This document shows positions 8,512 through 17,784 of a stretch of DNA of 64,000 bases, piece after piece. The DNA comes from Methylobacterium sp. Leaf117 (GTDB lineage: Bacteria > Pseudomonadota > Alphaproteobacteria > Rhizobiales > Beijerinckiaceae), in assembly GCF_001422985.1 (NCBI RefSeq), contig NZ_LMNL01000001.1:774009-838008 (forward strand), in the 5' to 3' direction. Numbering within the stretch: the first letter of the stretch is position 1; each line of letters starts with the position of its first letter. The notes under the pieces are model-generated. The model did not search any database. It was not told the DNA's origin and worked only from the letters and a program-made list of their open reading frames with translations. A program made the translations under genes and the position numbers.

Positions 8512-10737
8512 TCAGAAGCGCGCGGGATCGAGTTCGAAGGTCGGCGGCAGGGCTTCGAACCATTCGCCATAATAGGGATCGCGCGGGAGCTTCGCCGCCC
8601 AGCGATCCCGGAAGCGCCGGTGCTCGGCCGGGTCGACGATGCGTGCCCGGTTGCGACTCTCGTAATGGTAGAGGCTGGCCTGCGGGCAGTAGACGCTGCG
8701 CAGGTTACGCTCGCGCAGCCGAAGACACAGATCGACGTCGTTGTAATTGACCGCGAAGCCTGCATCGAACCCGCCGATGCTCTCGAAGTCGGCGCGGCGC
8801 ACCATCACGCAGGCGCCCGTGACCGCGAGATAGTTGCGCGTTCCCACCGTGGAGAAGAAGTGCCCGGGATCGTCGCCCGGATAGCCGCGCCGGACATGGT
8901 CGGGCGTCGCATCGACGATCGAGACGCCCGCGTGCTGGATCTCGCCGGTCTCGAACAGGAGCTTGGGGCCGACCGCGCCGACGCCGGGGATCTGCAGCTG
9001 CGCCAGCAGGGCCTCGATCCAGTCGGGGGTGATGACGGCGATGTCGTCGTTGAGGAAGACCAGGACTTCGCCGCTCGCCGCGGCGGCGCCGAGATTCATC
9101 TTGGCGGCCACGTTGAAGACCGGCTCCGCCCAGGTGACGCGCCGGGCGCCGTGGCGGACGAGGGCCGCCTCGGTTGCCGGGCGCAGGTCGCCGTTGTCGA
9201 CCACCACGAACTCGATGTCGGGGTAGGTGCTGAGGGCCGCCACGCTGTCGAGGCAGGCGGCGAGGAGATCGACCGCCTTGCCGCCGACGAGGCTGTCGCG
9301 CCCGGCGGTGGGAATCACGATCGAGACGCGGGGGCGCGCGGTCAGCCTGCGCCGCATCTCGAAACAGCCCTTGAACGCGCTCGGGCGGGCGAAGTCGAGC
9401 TCGCCCGTGCGCCGGGCACGGTCCTCCAGACCTCGGATCGCCGCGGCGATGACGTAGTCCTTGTTGTCCATGGTCTGGGCGGTGGAGCCCGGAATCGCGC
9501 GCCAGTGATAGAGCACCTTCGGCACGTGCACGACGTTGCGGACGTGCTCGGTGTAGCGCAGGGCGAAGTCGTAATCCTGCGCGCCGTTGCAGGCATCGCG
9601 AAAACCGCCGATCCGCCGGACGATGTCCATGCGGTAGAGCGCCAGATGCGCGGTGTACATGCAGGCTTCGAGGGCTTCCGGCGACCAGTCCGGCTTGAAG
9701 AACGGCTCGTAGCGCACGCCGTCGATCGAGATCTTGTCCTCGTCCGAGTAGATGAAATCGACCGTGTCGTCGGCGTTCAGGACGCGGGCGAACGCGTAGA
9801 GCGCGTTGTCGGGGATCAGGTCGTCGTGATCCATCAGCGTCATGTAGGCGCCGGTCGCCAGCGCCATGGCGTCGTTCGAAGCGCCCGAGATGCGGCCGTT
9901 GGTGGCGCGGCGATGGATCTTGATGCGCGGATCGGCGGCGGCGTAGGCCTGGAGCATCGGCCAGATATGCGGTGCCGGCGAGTTGTCGTCACAGAGGCAC
10001 AGTTCCCAATCCTCGTACGCCTGCGCCTGCACCGACGCGATGGCGGCCTCCAGCCAGCGCTTCGGCGTATCGTAGACCGGCATGACGATCGAGATGCGCG
10101 GACGCAGGCGAAAACCCGCGATCTCGGCGCGCATCGCCGCCACGCTGAGACGGGACGGGGTTTCGACCTTCTCGATCCAGGCGGTGTAGGAGGCTGGCAC
10201 GGGGCGCGGCCGGGCGCTGGCGCGGAAGTCGCGCCAGAGGTCGCGCACCGGTCGTTCGCGCGCGGCGGCCCGGATCGCGGACACGATGCCGGCGGCCGTG
10301 CGCGCCTCCGCCGGCAGCCGGTCCAGAAGTCGACGGGCGGTCTCCAGTGTGGCGCCGACGACGCCGAGATGCGTCAGGCTGACATGGCCGAGGTGGAAGC
10401 GGCCGGCACCGCTCATCGGATCGAGGCGCAGGCCGCGGACGCGACGGGGCAGGTGCACCAGGTTGTCGATGCCGGCGGCATCGGCCTCGAGCGGGATGGT
10501 CAGCGTCTCGCGAAACCCCTTGCCGTCATCGACGTAGAGGATCGGGACGAGCTTGGTCCGGTCGAGGGCGGTGAGGTCGGCGCGGATGCGGACCCAGCCG
10601 CCGCGATGACGCCTGCGTCCGGCCGCCGGCCAGAGCCGGAAATGCGGGTCCGACCCGGTCGCGCGCCACGTGTCGGGGGAACCGTCCGCCTCGATCTGGC
10701 TGAACGGGTCGAGGCGACAGCGTAGAATGCGCGGCAA
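8512..10737 (-). CDS. Tandem GT2-type glycosyltransferase
   Basis: A 741-aa protein with an N-terminal region of about 210 residues without a recognised domain, then two family-2 glycosyltransferase modules. The first (about 215-450) has RISIVMPVYDTP, the DDNSP nucleotide-binding acidic pair, LMDHDDLIPDNAL and YSDEDKI; the second (about 470-720) has RVSIVIPTAGR, FVVVDNG, VFLNDDIAVI and NYNDVDLCLRLR. Such enzymes build surface polysaccharides from nucleotide sugars on the cytoplasmic face. The start is a TTG at 10737, supported by AGAGGA 7-12 nt upstream. There is no polysaccharide cluster next to it, so acceptor and sugar are unknown. Confidence 0.88.
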   Translation of the reverse strand: MPRILRCRLDPFSQIEADGSPDTWRATGSDPHFRLWPAAGRRRHRGGWVRIRADLTALDRTKLVPILYVDDGKGFRETLTIPLEADAAGIDNLVHLPRRVRGLRLDPMSGAGRFHLGHVSLTHLGVVGATLETARRLLDRLPAEARTAAGIVSAIRAAARERPVRDLWRDFRASARPRPVPASYTAWIEKVETPSRLSVAAMRAEIAGFRLRPRISIVMPVYDTPKRWLEAAIASVQAQAYEDWELCLCDDNSPAPHIWPMLQAYAAADPRIKIHRRATNGRISGASNDAMALATGAYMTLMDHDDLIPDNALYAFARVLNADDTVDFIYSDEDKISIDGVRYEPFFKPDWSPEALEACMYTAHLALYRMDIVRRIGGFRDACNGAQDYDFALRYTEHVRNVVHVPKVLYHWRAIPGSTAQTMDNKDYVIAAAIRGLEDRARRTGELDFARPSAFKGCFEMRRRLTARPRVSIVIPTAGRDSLVGGKAVDLLAACLDSVAALSTYPDIEFVVVDNGDLRPATEAALVRHGARRVTWAEPVFNVAAKMNLGAAAASGEVLVFLNDDIAVITPDWIEALLAQLQIPGVGAVGPKLLFETGEIQHAGVSIVDATPDHVRRGYPGDDPGHFFSTVGTRNYLAVTGACVMVRRADFESIGGFDAGFAVNYNDVDLCLRLRERNLRSVYCPQASLYHYESRNRARIVDPAEHRRFRDRWAAKLPRDPYYGEWFEALPPTFELDPARF

Positions 10738-10755
10738 ACCCGGATCCTCTTCGAT

Positions 10756-10800
10756 GCGGGCTCAGGGCTGGCCGAGCCGGCCGGCAGGCCCTGAGCCCGC
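10756..10800 (-). terminator. Strong hairpin after the allophanate hydrolase operon
   Basis: A perfect 13-bp inverted repeat (10756-10768 with 10788-10800) encloses a loop that itself contains a GGCC/GGCC mini-stem. It lies just past the stop of the allophanate hydrolase gene on the minus strand and before the glycosyltransferase start, with no clear T tract, so it could be a Rho-independent terminator of the GC-rich type or a 3'-end stabiliser. Confidence 0.6.
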
Positions 10801-10856
10801 CGCGCCCGGGGTTTAGGGCATGCCCGCCGACCCTCGCAAGGGCGGCCGGGGCCGCC

Positions 10857-12680
10857 TCAGGCCGACTCGGCCGCGAGGTAGGCGCGCCAGCCCCCGTACC
10901 GGGTGATCTCGGGGGCGCCCGCCACCGCATGCGCCTCGCACAGGAAGCCCGAGACGGATTCGCCGTCGGCCAGGGTGATCTTGCCGATGCCGAGCGGCGC
11001 CGGGATCGCGGCGGCGAAATGCCCGAAAGCCGCCGGCTCGAGGCCCCAGACCTCGACCTCCAGGCCCGGGCCATCGAAGCCGGGTGCGCGCACGAGGCCG
11101 GGCTTCGGCGGCACCGTACCGGGCAGGGCGTAGAGCCGGTAATCGGACGCCGTCCGGGTGGCGCGCAGAAAAGTGGCGCCGAGATCCTGAAGTTGGTGGT
11201 TCAGGGCGAGCCCGGTGAGATGGGCGCCGACCACCACCAGGGGGATCTGCCCGGAGGCGACGGGCGGAACCCGGCTCGCCTCGGGCAACGCGCGCCCGCG
11301 CTCGATGCCCATGCCCGCGCCCGCGCCCGCGCCCGCGCCCAGCGCGCGATGCAGCGCATCGGCCCAGGGTGCCAGTGCCTCGTCGCTGAAGCCCGGGCCG
11401 ACCAGCATCACGCCGGCCGGCAGCCCGTCGCGGCGGAACCCGGCCGGGACCGCGATGGCGGCCATGCCGAGCAGGTTGGCGAAATTGGTGTAGCGGCCGA
11501 AATGACTGTTCCGCGCGATCGGCTCGGCCTGCATCTCGGCCACCGTGTAGATGGTCGGGGAGGTCGGCAGCAGCAGCACGTCGAGATCGGCCAGGATGGT
11601 GTCGGTGCGGCGTTTCAGGGCCTCGAAGGCGTAGCGGCCGCGGAAGGCGTCGACCGCGCTGTAGCGCTTCGCGGATTCGACGATGGCGCGCACGCTCGGG
11701 TCGAGGGCGTCGGGGTGGTCGGCGTAGAATTCGGCGATGGCCGCCAGCCGCTCGGCGACCCAGGGGCCGTCATAGAGCAGCGCGGCGATAGCGCGGAACG
11801 GCGCGTAGTCGAACGGCACCGCGACGCCGCCGAGGCGCTCGAGCCGGGCGATGGCGCCGTCGTAGAGCGCCGCCGTCTCGGCATCGCCGTAGAACTCCCG
11901 CTCGGCGGGGCCGAGCACCCCGAAGCGCAGGCCCGTGCCCGGGAGCGGATGCGGCCGCGCGGTCCGCGAATAGGGATCGGCCGGATCGAAGCCCTCGGCG
12001 ATCCGTCGCACGGCGATGCCGTCGCCGACGGTGGCGGAGAAGATCGTAATGCAGTCAAGGCTGCGGCAGGCCGGGACAAGGCCGGTGGTGCTGAGCGCCC
12101 CCGGCGTCGGCTTGATGCCCACGAGATTGTTGAAGGCCGCCGGCACGCGGCTGGAGCCGGCGGTGTCGGTGCCGAGGCTGAAACAGGCAAGCCCCGCCGC
12201 CACGGCCACGGCCGAACCGGAACTCGATCCGCCGGAGACGAAATCGGGGTTGAACACGCTGCGCGGGGCACCGTAGGGCGAGCGGGTGCCGTTCAGGCCG
12301 GTGGCGAACTGGTCGAGGTTGGTCTTGCCCGTCACCAGGGCGCCAGCGGCCTTCAGGCGCGCCACCACCGCGGCATCGCGCTCCGGCACGGAGGCGAAGG
12401 CCGGGCAGGCGGCGGTGGTGGGCAGGCCCGCCACATCGATGTTGTCCTTGACGGCGAAGGGCAGGCCCCAGAGCGGCAGGGAATTCGGCTCCGGGTGCGC
12501 CTGCATCAGGGCGCGGGCCGCCGCGATCAGGTCGGCGCGCGGCACCGGCGTGATGAAGATGGCCGGGTCGGACGCGGCCGCCATCCGCTCGGCGACGAAC
12601 TCGGCGAGACCGACCGGGTCGAGACTCCCGTCGGCGAAGGCCGCGCGCAGACTCGCGATGTCCAGGATCGTGGGCAGCAT
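10857..12680 (-). CDS. atzF: Allophanate hydrolase
   Basis: Hydrolyses allophanate to ammonium and carbon dioxide, the last step of guanidine or urea degradation by the ATP-dependent route. The 607-aa protein has an amidase-signature domain (about 1-440) with the Ser-cisSer-Lys triad visible: Lys78 in FAVKDN, the GGSSSGS loop near 150-156 and the nucleophile Ser near 176 in DTAGSSR. A separate C-terminal domain (about 450-607) is the allophanate hydrolase C domain. A low-complexity Ala-Gly run (GAGAGAGAG) links the two. It starts 4 bp after the carboxylase stop with AGGAG well placed upstream. Last gene of the operon. Confidence 0.95.
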   Translation of the reverse strand: MLPTILDIASLRAAFADGSLDPVGLAEFVAERMAAASDPAIFITPVPRADLIAAARALMQAHPEPNSLPLWGLPFAVKDNIDVAGLPTTAACPAFASVPERDAAVVARLKAAGALVTGKTNLDQFATGLNGTRSPYGAPRSVFNPDFVSGGSSSGSAVAVAAGLACFSLGTDTAGSSRVPAAFNNLVGIKPTPGALSTTGLVPACRSLDCITIFSATVGDGIAVRRIAEGFDPADPYSRTARPHPLPGTGLRFGVLGPAEREFYGDAETAALYDGAIARLERLGGVAVPFDYAPFRAIAALLYDGPWVAERLAAIAEFYADHPDALDPSVRAIVESAKRYSAVDAFRGRYAFEALKRRTDTILADLDVLLLPTSPTIYTVAEMQAEPIARNSHFGRYTNFANLLGMAAIAVPAGFRRDGLPAGVMLVGPGFSDEALAPWADALHRALGAGAGAGAGMGIERGRALPEASRVPPVASGQIPLVVVGAHLTGLALNHQLQDLGATFLRATRTASDYRLYALPGTVPPKPGLVRAPGFDGPGLEVEVWGLEPAAFGHFAAAIPAPLGIGKITLADGESVSGFLCEAHAVAGAPEITRYGGWRAYLAAESA

Positions 12681-12684
12681 GGGT

Positions 12685-15600
12685 TCAGATCTCCTCGATC
12701 ACCGCGACCAGGTCGCCGCCGCGCAGGGTCCGGCCGGGCTGGGCCCGGATCTCCCGCACGGTCCCGGCCACGGGCGCGACCACGGCGATTTCCATTTTCA
12801 TCGATTCCAGGATCGCCACGGTGTCACCCGCCGCGATCCCGTCGCCCGGGGCTACCAGAAGCTTCCAGACATTGCCCGGCACCGTCGTCGGCACGCCGAC
12901 GCAGCCGGCCGGGATCGCATCCTCCGTGCCGTCCGAGATCGCCTCCTCGGCCACGAAGCTGTCGAGCCCCTCCGCCTTCCAGCGCTGGCGCTCGGCTTCG
13001 TAGGCCGCCTGCTGGCGCGCCTTGGCGGCCGTGATCTCGGGCGCGTTCGCCGCCAGTTCGGCGCGGTGCGCCGCATAGGAGAACGTCCCGTCCTCGATCG
13101 TCACGGGATAGGCCCCGTGCGGGAAGGCGGCGCGCGCTTCGGTCAGTTCGGCCGGCTCGACCGGGAAGAACCGGATGCGATCGAAGGGGCGCAGCAGCCA
13201 GGGATGGCCCGGCACGAACTCCCGGGTGGTGCGCCAGGTGTTCCACATCTGGATGGTGCGGCCGAAGAGCTGGTACCCGCCCGGCCCCTCCATGCCGTAG
13301 ATGCACATGTAGGCGCCGCCGATGCCGACGGCGTTTTCCGGCGTCCAGGTGCGGGCGGGATTGTACTTCGTGGTCACGAGGCGATGGCGCGGGTCGACCG
13401 GCGTCGCCACCGGTGCCCCGAGATAGACGTCGCCGAGCCCCATGACGAGGTACTGGGCGTCGAAGATGATGTCCTTGACCGCCTGCTCGTCGGCGAGCCC
13501 GTTGATCCGGCGGATGAACTCGATGTTCGAGGGGCACCACGGCGCATTGGGGCGCACCAGCTCCTGGTACTTGCGCATGGCCAGCGCCGCCTGCGGGTCG
13601 TTCCAGGACAGCGGCAGGTGGACGATCCGGCTCTCGACCGTGACGTCCTCCACCCGCGGCAAGCCGGCCTCGATCTCCCGCAGGGCGCCGAGGAGGCGCT
13701 GCCGGGGCAGGGCTGCGCCGTCGTAGTGGATCTGCAGCGAGCGGATGCCGGGGGTCAGATCGATCAGCCCCGCCAGCCGCGCCTCGGCGACCGCCCGGGC
13801 CAGCAGGTGGACGCGCATCCGGATGCCGATGTCGAGGGCCATCGGCCCGTACTCGACGAGCAGGTTGTCGTCGCCCTGGCGGCGGTAGACCACCGGGACG
13901 GGACCGGATTCGTCCCGGGCCAGGATGGGCGAGCCGCGCCGGATCGCAGGCGTCGGGAGGCCGGCGGTTGGCTCCACCGCGGCGTCGTCCTCCGGCCGTG
14001 CCACGGCCTCGAACCGGACCCGGTCGCCGGGGCGGAGCTGACCCATCTTCCACAAATCGTCGCGGGCGATCACCGCCGGGCAGACGAAGCCGCCGAGGCT
14101 AGGGCCGTCCGGCCCGAGCAGGATCGGCATGTCGCCGGTGAAGTCGATGGCCCCGATGGCGTAGGCGTTGTCGTGCAGGTTGGACGGGTGCAGGCCGGCC
14201 TCGCCGCCATCGGCCCGGGCCCAGCGCGGGGTCGGCCCCATCAGGCGGATGCCGGTGCGGGCGGAGTTGAAATGCACCTCGTAGGTCGCCGAAAACAGGT
14301 CGGCGATGTCGGCGTCCTGGAAGAAGTCCGGCGCCCCGTGCGGGCCGTAGACCACCCCGAGCGTCCAGTCGTGGGTCAGCGGCGCCGGCGCCGGGGTCTC
14401 GGCCGGGACTTCCGGGACTGCCCCGAGATGCAGCACGTCGCCGGCCTTCAGCACGCCGGTGGCGTGACCGCCGAAGGCCCCGAGGGCGAAGGTGGCGCGC
14501 GATCCGAGTACGATCGGCGCCGTGAGCCCGCCGTGCAGGGCGAGGTAGCTGCGCTGTCCGGGGCCGGCGATCGCCCCGAGGAGGAGGGTCTGGCCGGCCC
14601 GCACGGGGAAGGCGGCGTCGTGGGGCTGCGCGATGCCGTCGAGGGTCGCCGGCATCCGCGCCCCGCACAAAGCCACGATCGTGTCGGCGTGGAAGCGCAG
14701 GGTCGGGCCGGAGACGGTGAGCTCGAGAGCACAGGTGTCGGGCGGGTTGCCCACCCGAGCATTGGCCGCGCGGAACGAGCGCGCATCCATCGGCCCGCTC
14801 GGGGGCACGCCGACGTGCCAGAGCCCGATGCGCCCGGGCAGCTCCTGCAGGCTCGACTGGGCACCGGGCAGCAGCACCTCGACGCTGCGCGGATGAAACG
14901 CGAAGTCGCGCAGCGCGGTGGTGGCGACCCGGCCCTCGGCGAAGAAATCGGAGCCCGCGATGGTGCGCAGGTAGTCGCGGTTGGTCTCGATGCCGGACAC
15001 CGCCGTCCCGTCGAGGGCCGCGCGGAGGGCCGCGAGCGCGGCCGGACGGTCGGCCCCGGTGACGATGATCTTGGCGAGCATCGGATCGTAGAACGGCGTC
15101 ACCTCGGTGCCGGTCTCGATCCAACCGTCGATCCGGGGGCCTTCGGGAAAGCGCACCTCGGTGAGCAGGCCGGCGCTCGGGGCGAAGTTGGCGTGCGGGA
15201 TCTCGGCATAGAGCCGCGCCTCCATGGCGGCGCCCCGCGGCACCAGCGGACCGGCATCCGCCAGGACGTCCTCGCCGGCGGCCTGGCGGATCATCCACTC
15301 GACGAGGTCGATGCCGAACACCGCCTCGGTCACCGGATGCTCGACCTGGAGGCGGGTGTTGACCTCCAGAAAGGCGAAGTCCTCGCGCACCGGATCGTAG
15401 ATGAACTCCACCGTCCCGGCCGAGGCGTAGGCCACGCTCGCCCCCAGGGCGACGGCCGCCGCGTGCAGGCGGGCGCGCACCGCATCGGGCAGGTTCGGCG
15501 CCGGGGTCTCCTCGATCACCTTCTGGTTTCGGCGCTGGAGCGAGCAGTCGCGTTCGCCGAGCGCCACAACGCGGCCGCGGCCGTCGCCGAAGATCTGCAC

Positions 15601-16227
15601 CTCCACGTGCCGGGCCTCGCCGACGAAGCGCTCGAGATAGACCCGGGCGTCGCCGAAGCTGGCCCGCGCCGTCCGCTCGACGGCGCCGTAGTGCTCGGAC
15701 AACTCCGCGGCGGAAGCGCAGAGGCGCATGCCGATGCCGCCGCCGCCGGCCGTGCTCTTCAGCATCACCGGATAGCCGATGGCCTCGGCCTCGCGCAGAG
15801 CCGTCGCGAGGTCGGGCAGCAGGCCGGTGCCGGCCAGGAGCGGCACCCCGCTGGCCCGGGCGAGGTCGCGTGCCGTGTGCTTGAGTCCGAAGGCGGAGAG
15901 GTGCTCGGGCTTGGGGCCGATGAAGACGATGCCCTCGTCCGCCAGCCGCTCGGCAAAGGCGACGTTCTCGGACAGGAAGCCGTAGCCCGGATGCACCGCT
16001 TGCGCGCCGGTGGCCCGGCAGGCGGCGATCACGGCCTCGACGTCGAGGTAGCTTTCGGCGGCGGGCGCCGGACCGAGACGGACTGCCCGGTCGGCCTCCA
16101 GCACGCCGCGGGTGAAGCGGTCGGCATCGGAATAGACCGCCACCGAGGCGATCCCCATGCGGCGGCAGGTTCGCACGATGCGGCGGGCGATCTCGCCCCG
16201 GTTGGCGATCAGGAGGGTGTCGAACAT
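12685..16227 (-). CDS. Biotin-dependent carboxylase, 'urea carboxylase' family; probably guanidine carboxylase
   Basis: A 1180-aa biotin enzyme that carboxylates an amidine or amide nitrogen using ATP and bicarbonate. Domains in order: biotin carboxylase (about 1-450; LLIANRGEIARRI, GGGGIGM, HVEVQIFGD, EVNTRLQVEHPVTE), the two KipA/KipI-like carboxyltransferase halves (about 490-1080), and a C-terminal biotinyl domain with Lys near 1144 in ESMKMEI. The true start is the ATG at 16227, overlapping the upstream TGA as ATGA; the open frame continues upstream but is not coding there. Annotated widely as urea carboxylase. Because it follows two DUF1989 genes and a guanidine-II-type riboswitch, guanidine is the more likely substrate (product carboxyguanidine). 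Substrate is inferred from context, not from active-site residues. Confidence 0.93.
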   Translation of the reverse strand: MFDTLLIANRGEIARRIVRTCRRMGIASVAVYSDADRFTRGVLEADRAVRLGPAPAAESYLDVEAVIAACRATGAQAVHPGYGFLSENVAFAERLADEGIVFIGPKPEHLSAFGLKHTARDLARASGVPLLAGTGLLPDLATALREAEAIGYPVMLKSTAGGGGIGMRLCASAAELSEHYGAVERTARASFGDARVYLERFVGEARHVEVQIFGDGRGRVVALGERDCSLQRRNQKVIEETPAPNLPDAVRARLHAAAVALGASVAYASAGTVEFIYDPVREDFAFLEVNTRLQVEHPVTEAVFGIDLVEWMIRQAAGEDVLADAGPLVPRGAAMEARLYAEIPHANFAPSAGLLTEVRFPEGPRIDGWIETGTEVTPFYDPMLAKIIVTGADRPAALAALRAALDGTAVSGIETNRDYLRTIAGSDFFAEGRVATTALRDFAFHPRSVEVLLPGAQSSLQELPGRIGLWHVGVPPSGPMDARSFRAANARVGNPPDTCALELTVSGPTLRFHADTIVALCGARMPATLDGIAQPHDAAFPVRAGQTLLLGAIAGPGQRSYLALHGGLTAPIVLGSRATFALGAFGGHATGVLKAGDVLHLGAVPEVPAETPAPAPLTHDWTLGVVYGPHGAPDFFQDADIADLFSATYEVHFNSARTGIRLMGPTPRWARADGGEAGLHPSNLHDNAYAIGAIDFTGDMPILLGPDGPSLGGFVCPAVIARDDLWKMGQLRPGDRVRFEAVARPEDDAAVEPTAGLPTPAIRRGSPILARDESGPVPVVYRRQGDDNLLVEYGPMALDIGIRMRVHLLARAVAEARLAGLIDLTPGIRSLQIHYDGAALPRQRLLGALREIEAGLPRVEDVTVESRIVHLPLSWNDPQAALAMRKYQELVRPNAPWCPSNIEFIRRINGLADEQAVKDIIFDAQYLVMGLGDVYLGAPVATPVDPRHRLVTTKYNPARTWTPENAVGIGGAYMCIYGMEGPGGYQLFGRTIQMWNTWRTTREFVPGHPWLLRPFDRIRFFPVEPAELTEARAAFPHGAYPVTIEDGTFSYAAHRAELAANAPEITAAKARQQAAYEAERQRWKAEGLDSFVAEEAISDGTEDAIPAGCVGVPTTVPGNVWKLLVAPGDGIAAGDTVAILESMKMEIAVVAPVAGTVREIRAQPGRTLRGGDLVAVIEEI

Positions 16228-16868
16228 CAGGCCGCGTCCCGGATCGTGACCCGGATCGGCGTCGGGTTGAAGCCGTTGCAGGGGTTGTTGATCTGCGGGC
16301 AGTTCGAGATCACGCAGATCACGTCCATCTCGGCCGTGACCTCGACATAGTCGCCGGGCGCCGAGACGCCGTCGACGATGGCGAGATCGCCGTTCTGCTC
16401 GATCGGCACGTTCATGAAGAAGTTGATGTTCGGCGGGATGTCGCGCTTGGTCAGCCCGTACTTGGCGACCTCCAGAGCGAAGTTCTCGCGGCAGGCATGG
16501 AGGTACTTCGTGGCGTGGCCGAAGCGGACGGTGTTGCTCTCGCACGAGCAGGCCCCGGCCGAGGTGTCGTGCCGCCCGCAGGAATCGGCGGTGACCCGGG
16601 CCATGATCCGGCCCTCGCTGGACACCAGGGGCGTGCCGACGGTGACGTAGGCGGCGCCCTGCACCCGCACGGTGTCCTGGGAGGAATAGCGCTCGCCCAT
16701 GTCGTCGGCCCGGTAGAACAGGGTGTCGACCGCCTGGCAGCCTTCGCTGTCGGTGATGCGGATCGTCTGGCCCCGGCGCACGAGGCCGGACCAGGGTGCC
16801 TGGGCCGGCACGGTGACGTCGAGGATCACGGTGACGTCGAGGATGGTGGGTGCGTCGGTCATCGTCAT
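16227..16868 (-). CDS. DUF1989 protein, probable carboxyguanidine deiminase subunit
   Basis: A 213-aa DUF1989 protein, the shorter member of the pair long called urea carboxylase-associated proteins. Work on the family (Biochemistry 2020, Wackett/St. Maurice groups, from memory) showed that the pair forms a carboxyguanidine deiminase that releases ammonia from carboxyguanidine to give allophanate. The conserved DSCGRHD motif and several cysteines (ACSCESN, CENC-like spacing further on) probably provide metal or catalytic ligands. The N-terminus contains a short duplication, ILDVTVILDVTV, encoded by a repeated sequence near 16815-16855. It starts 6 bp after the upstream DUF1989 gene and overlaps the carboxylase start as ATGA, so all three are one translational unit. 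Confidence 0.9.
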   Translation of the reverse strand: MTMTDAPTILDVTVILDVTVPAQAPWSGLVRRGQTIRITDSEGCQAVDTLFYRADDMGERYSSQDTVRVQGAAYVTVGTPLVSSEGRIMARVTADSCGRHDTSAGACSCESNTVRFGHATKYLHACRENFALEVAKYGLTKRDIPPNINFFMNVPIEQNGDLAIVDGVSAPGDYVEVTAEMDVICVISNCPQINNPCNGFNPTPIRVTIRDAA

Positions 16869-16874
16869 CTCCCC

Positions 16875-17681
16875 TCAGAACCCGGCCCGGGCGTTGTTCT
16901 CGAAACCCCGCACGGCCTCCGGCGTGGCCGTGCGGCACAGGTCGTCGGCCCCCGGGACGGGCGCCCGGAAGCGCGTGACCTGGACCGGGTTCGGCGCATA
17001 GGTCGGAGCCGGATCGAGGGGATGCGGGCAGTTCGACAGGGTGACGGTCAGGTCCATCTCGGCGCGCAGGTCGACGAAGTCGCCGGCCCTGCGTCCGGCC
17101 TCGTTCCACACGAGGCGGCCTTCCGGCCCGACGCCGACGGGCGCGAAGACGCTGACCAGGGCCGGGATGTCGCGCCGGTCGAGCCCGGCCTTCAGGGCGG
17201 CGAGGACGAGGTTGTCGCGGGTGTTGCGGTGGGGGCCGCCGGGATAGCGCGCGGCGTTGGACGCGGCGTTCGACCCCCCGGCCAGCGAATCGTGGGCGCC
17301 GCAGGAATCCTCCGTCAGCGCGAGCATCACCCGGCCCATGTCGGAGAACAGAACCCGGCCCTTCTGCAGGGCGGTGGTCCACTGCACCTTGACGGTGTCG
17401 GCGTAGTTCAACCGCTCGGACGGGTCGGCCGCGCTCCAGGCCACCAGGGCGACGCTTGCCGGGCCGTGCGCGAGGGCGATGCGCAGGGCTTCGCCGCGCG
17501 CCAGATGCGTCGTCCAGTACCAGCCTCCCGGGATGGTCTCCACATGGAGGGCCGCGCCGGGGAGCGGCAGCCCGTGCGGGGAGGGCGGCGGCAGGGCGCG
17601 GGGCGCCTGATCCTGCCCGGCGCGCTTCAGCGCTTCGTAGCGCTGCCGGTACGCGGCGATCGTCTGGTCTGTGGTGGTCAT
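16875..17681 (-). CDS. DUF1989 protein, probable carboxyguanidine deiminase partner subunit
   Basis: A 268-aa DUF1989 protein, the longer member of the pair, with the matching motif EDSCGAHDSLAGG and a conserved SNCPHPLDP near the C-terminus. By family knowledge it combines with the 213-aa paralogue downstream to deiminate carboxyguanidine. Its ATG at 17681 is preceded by GAGGAA and lies 19 nt after the second hairpin of the riboswitch described at 17701-17756, which places it as the gene directly controlled by that RNA. Which of the two paralogues is CgdA and which CgdB cannot be decided here. Confidence 0.9.
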   Translation of the reverse strand: MTTTDQTIAAYRQRYEALKRAGQDQAPRALPPPSPHGLPLPGAALHVETIPGGWYWTTHLARGEALRIALAHGPASVALVAWSAADPSERLNYADTVKVQWTTALQKGRVLFSDMGRVMLALTEDSCGAHDSLAGGSNAASNAARYPGGPHRNTRDNLVLAALKAGLDRRDIPALVSVFAPVGVGPEGRLVWNEAGRRAGDFVDLRAEMDLTVTLSNCPHPLDPAPTYAPNPVQVTRFRAPVPGADDLCRTATPEAVRGFENNARAGF

Positions 17682-17700
17682 GCCCGTTCCTCAAACGTCC

Positions 17701-17756
17701 GCCGGGTCGTCCCGGCCGATGGTGAGCCCTGTTCGCGGGGCCGGGTCGTCCCGGCC
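17701..17756 (-). promoter_or_regulatory. Candidate guanidine-II (mini-ykkC) riboswitch
   Basis: On the minus strand the leader of the DUF1989 gene folds into two near-identical hairpins. P1 (17756-17739) is a perfect 7-bp stem GGCCGGG/CCCGGCC with an ACGA loop; P2 (17716-17701) is a perfect 6-bp stem GCCGGG/CCCGGC with the same ACGA loop. The linker is 22 nt. Tandem hairpins with ACGR tetraloops closed by G-C pairs are the defining pattern of the mini-ykkC RNA, shown to be a guanidine-sensing riboswitch. The Shine-Dalgarno (GAGGAA) follows P2 by a few bases, so ligand binding would most simply control translation start. The element sits inside the operon, 28 nt after the glutamine synthetase stop. 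Confidence 0.85.
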
Positions 17757-17784
17757 GGGCAGGTGAGGGGGTTTCGGAGGGCGC

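Noticed and set aside
12685..16227. Simple reading as urea carboxylase for urea degradation
   Set aside because: Possible by family name, but the neighbouring DUF1989 pair and guanidine-II-like RNA make guanidine a better substrate. Kept as an alternative rather than the main call.
12286..16350. Plus-strand frame of about 1350 codons antisense to the carboxylase and hydrolase
   Set aside because: Composition is typical of an antisense shadow (Arg/Gly/Asp/His-rich, no motif), and the opposite strand carries well-supported enzymes with intact active sites.
17702..17757. 17-bp direct repeat considered as a REP or duplication scar
   Set aside because: Each copy folds on itself with a conserved ACGA loop at a regulatory position; the riboswitch explanation accounts for sequence, spacing and location.
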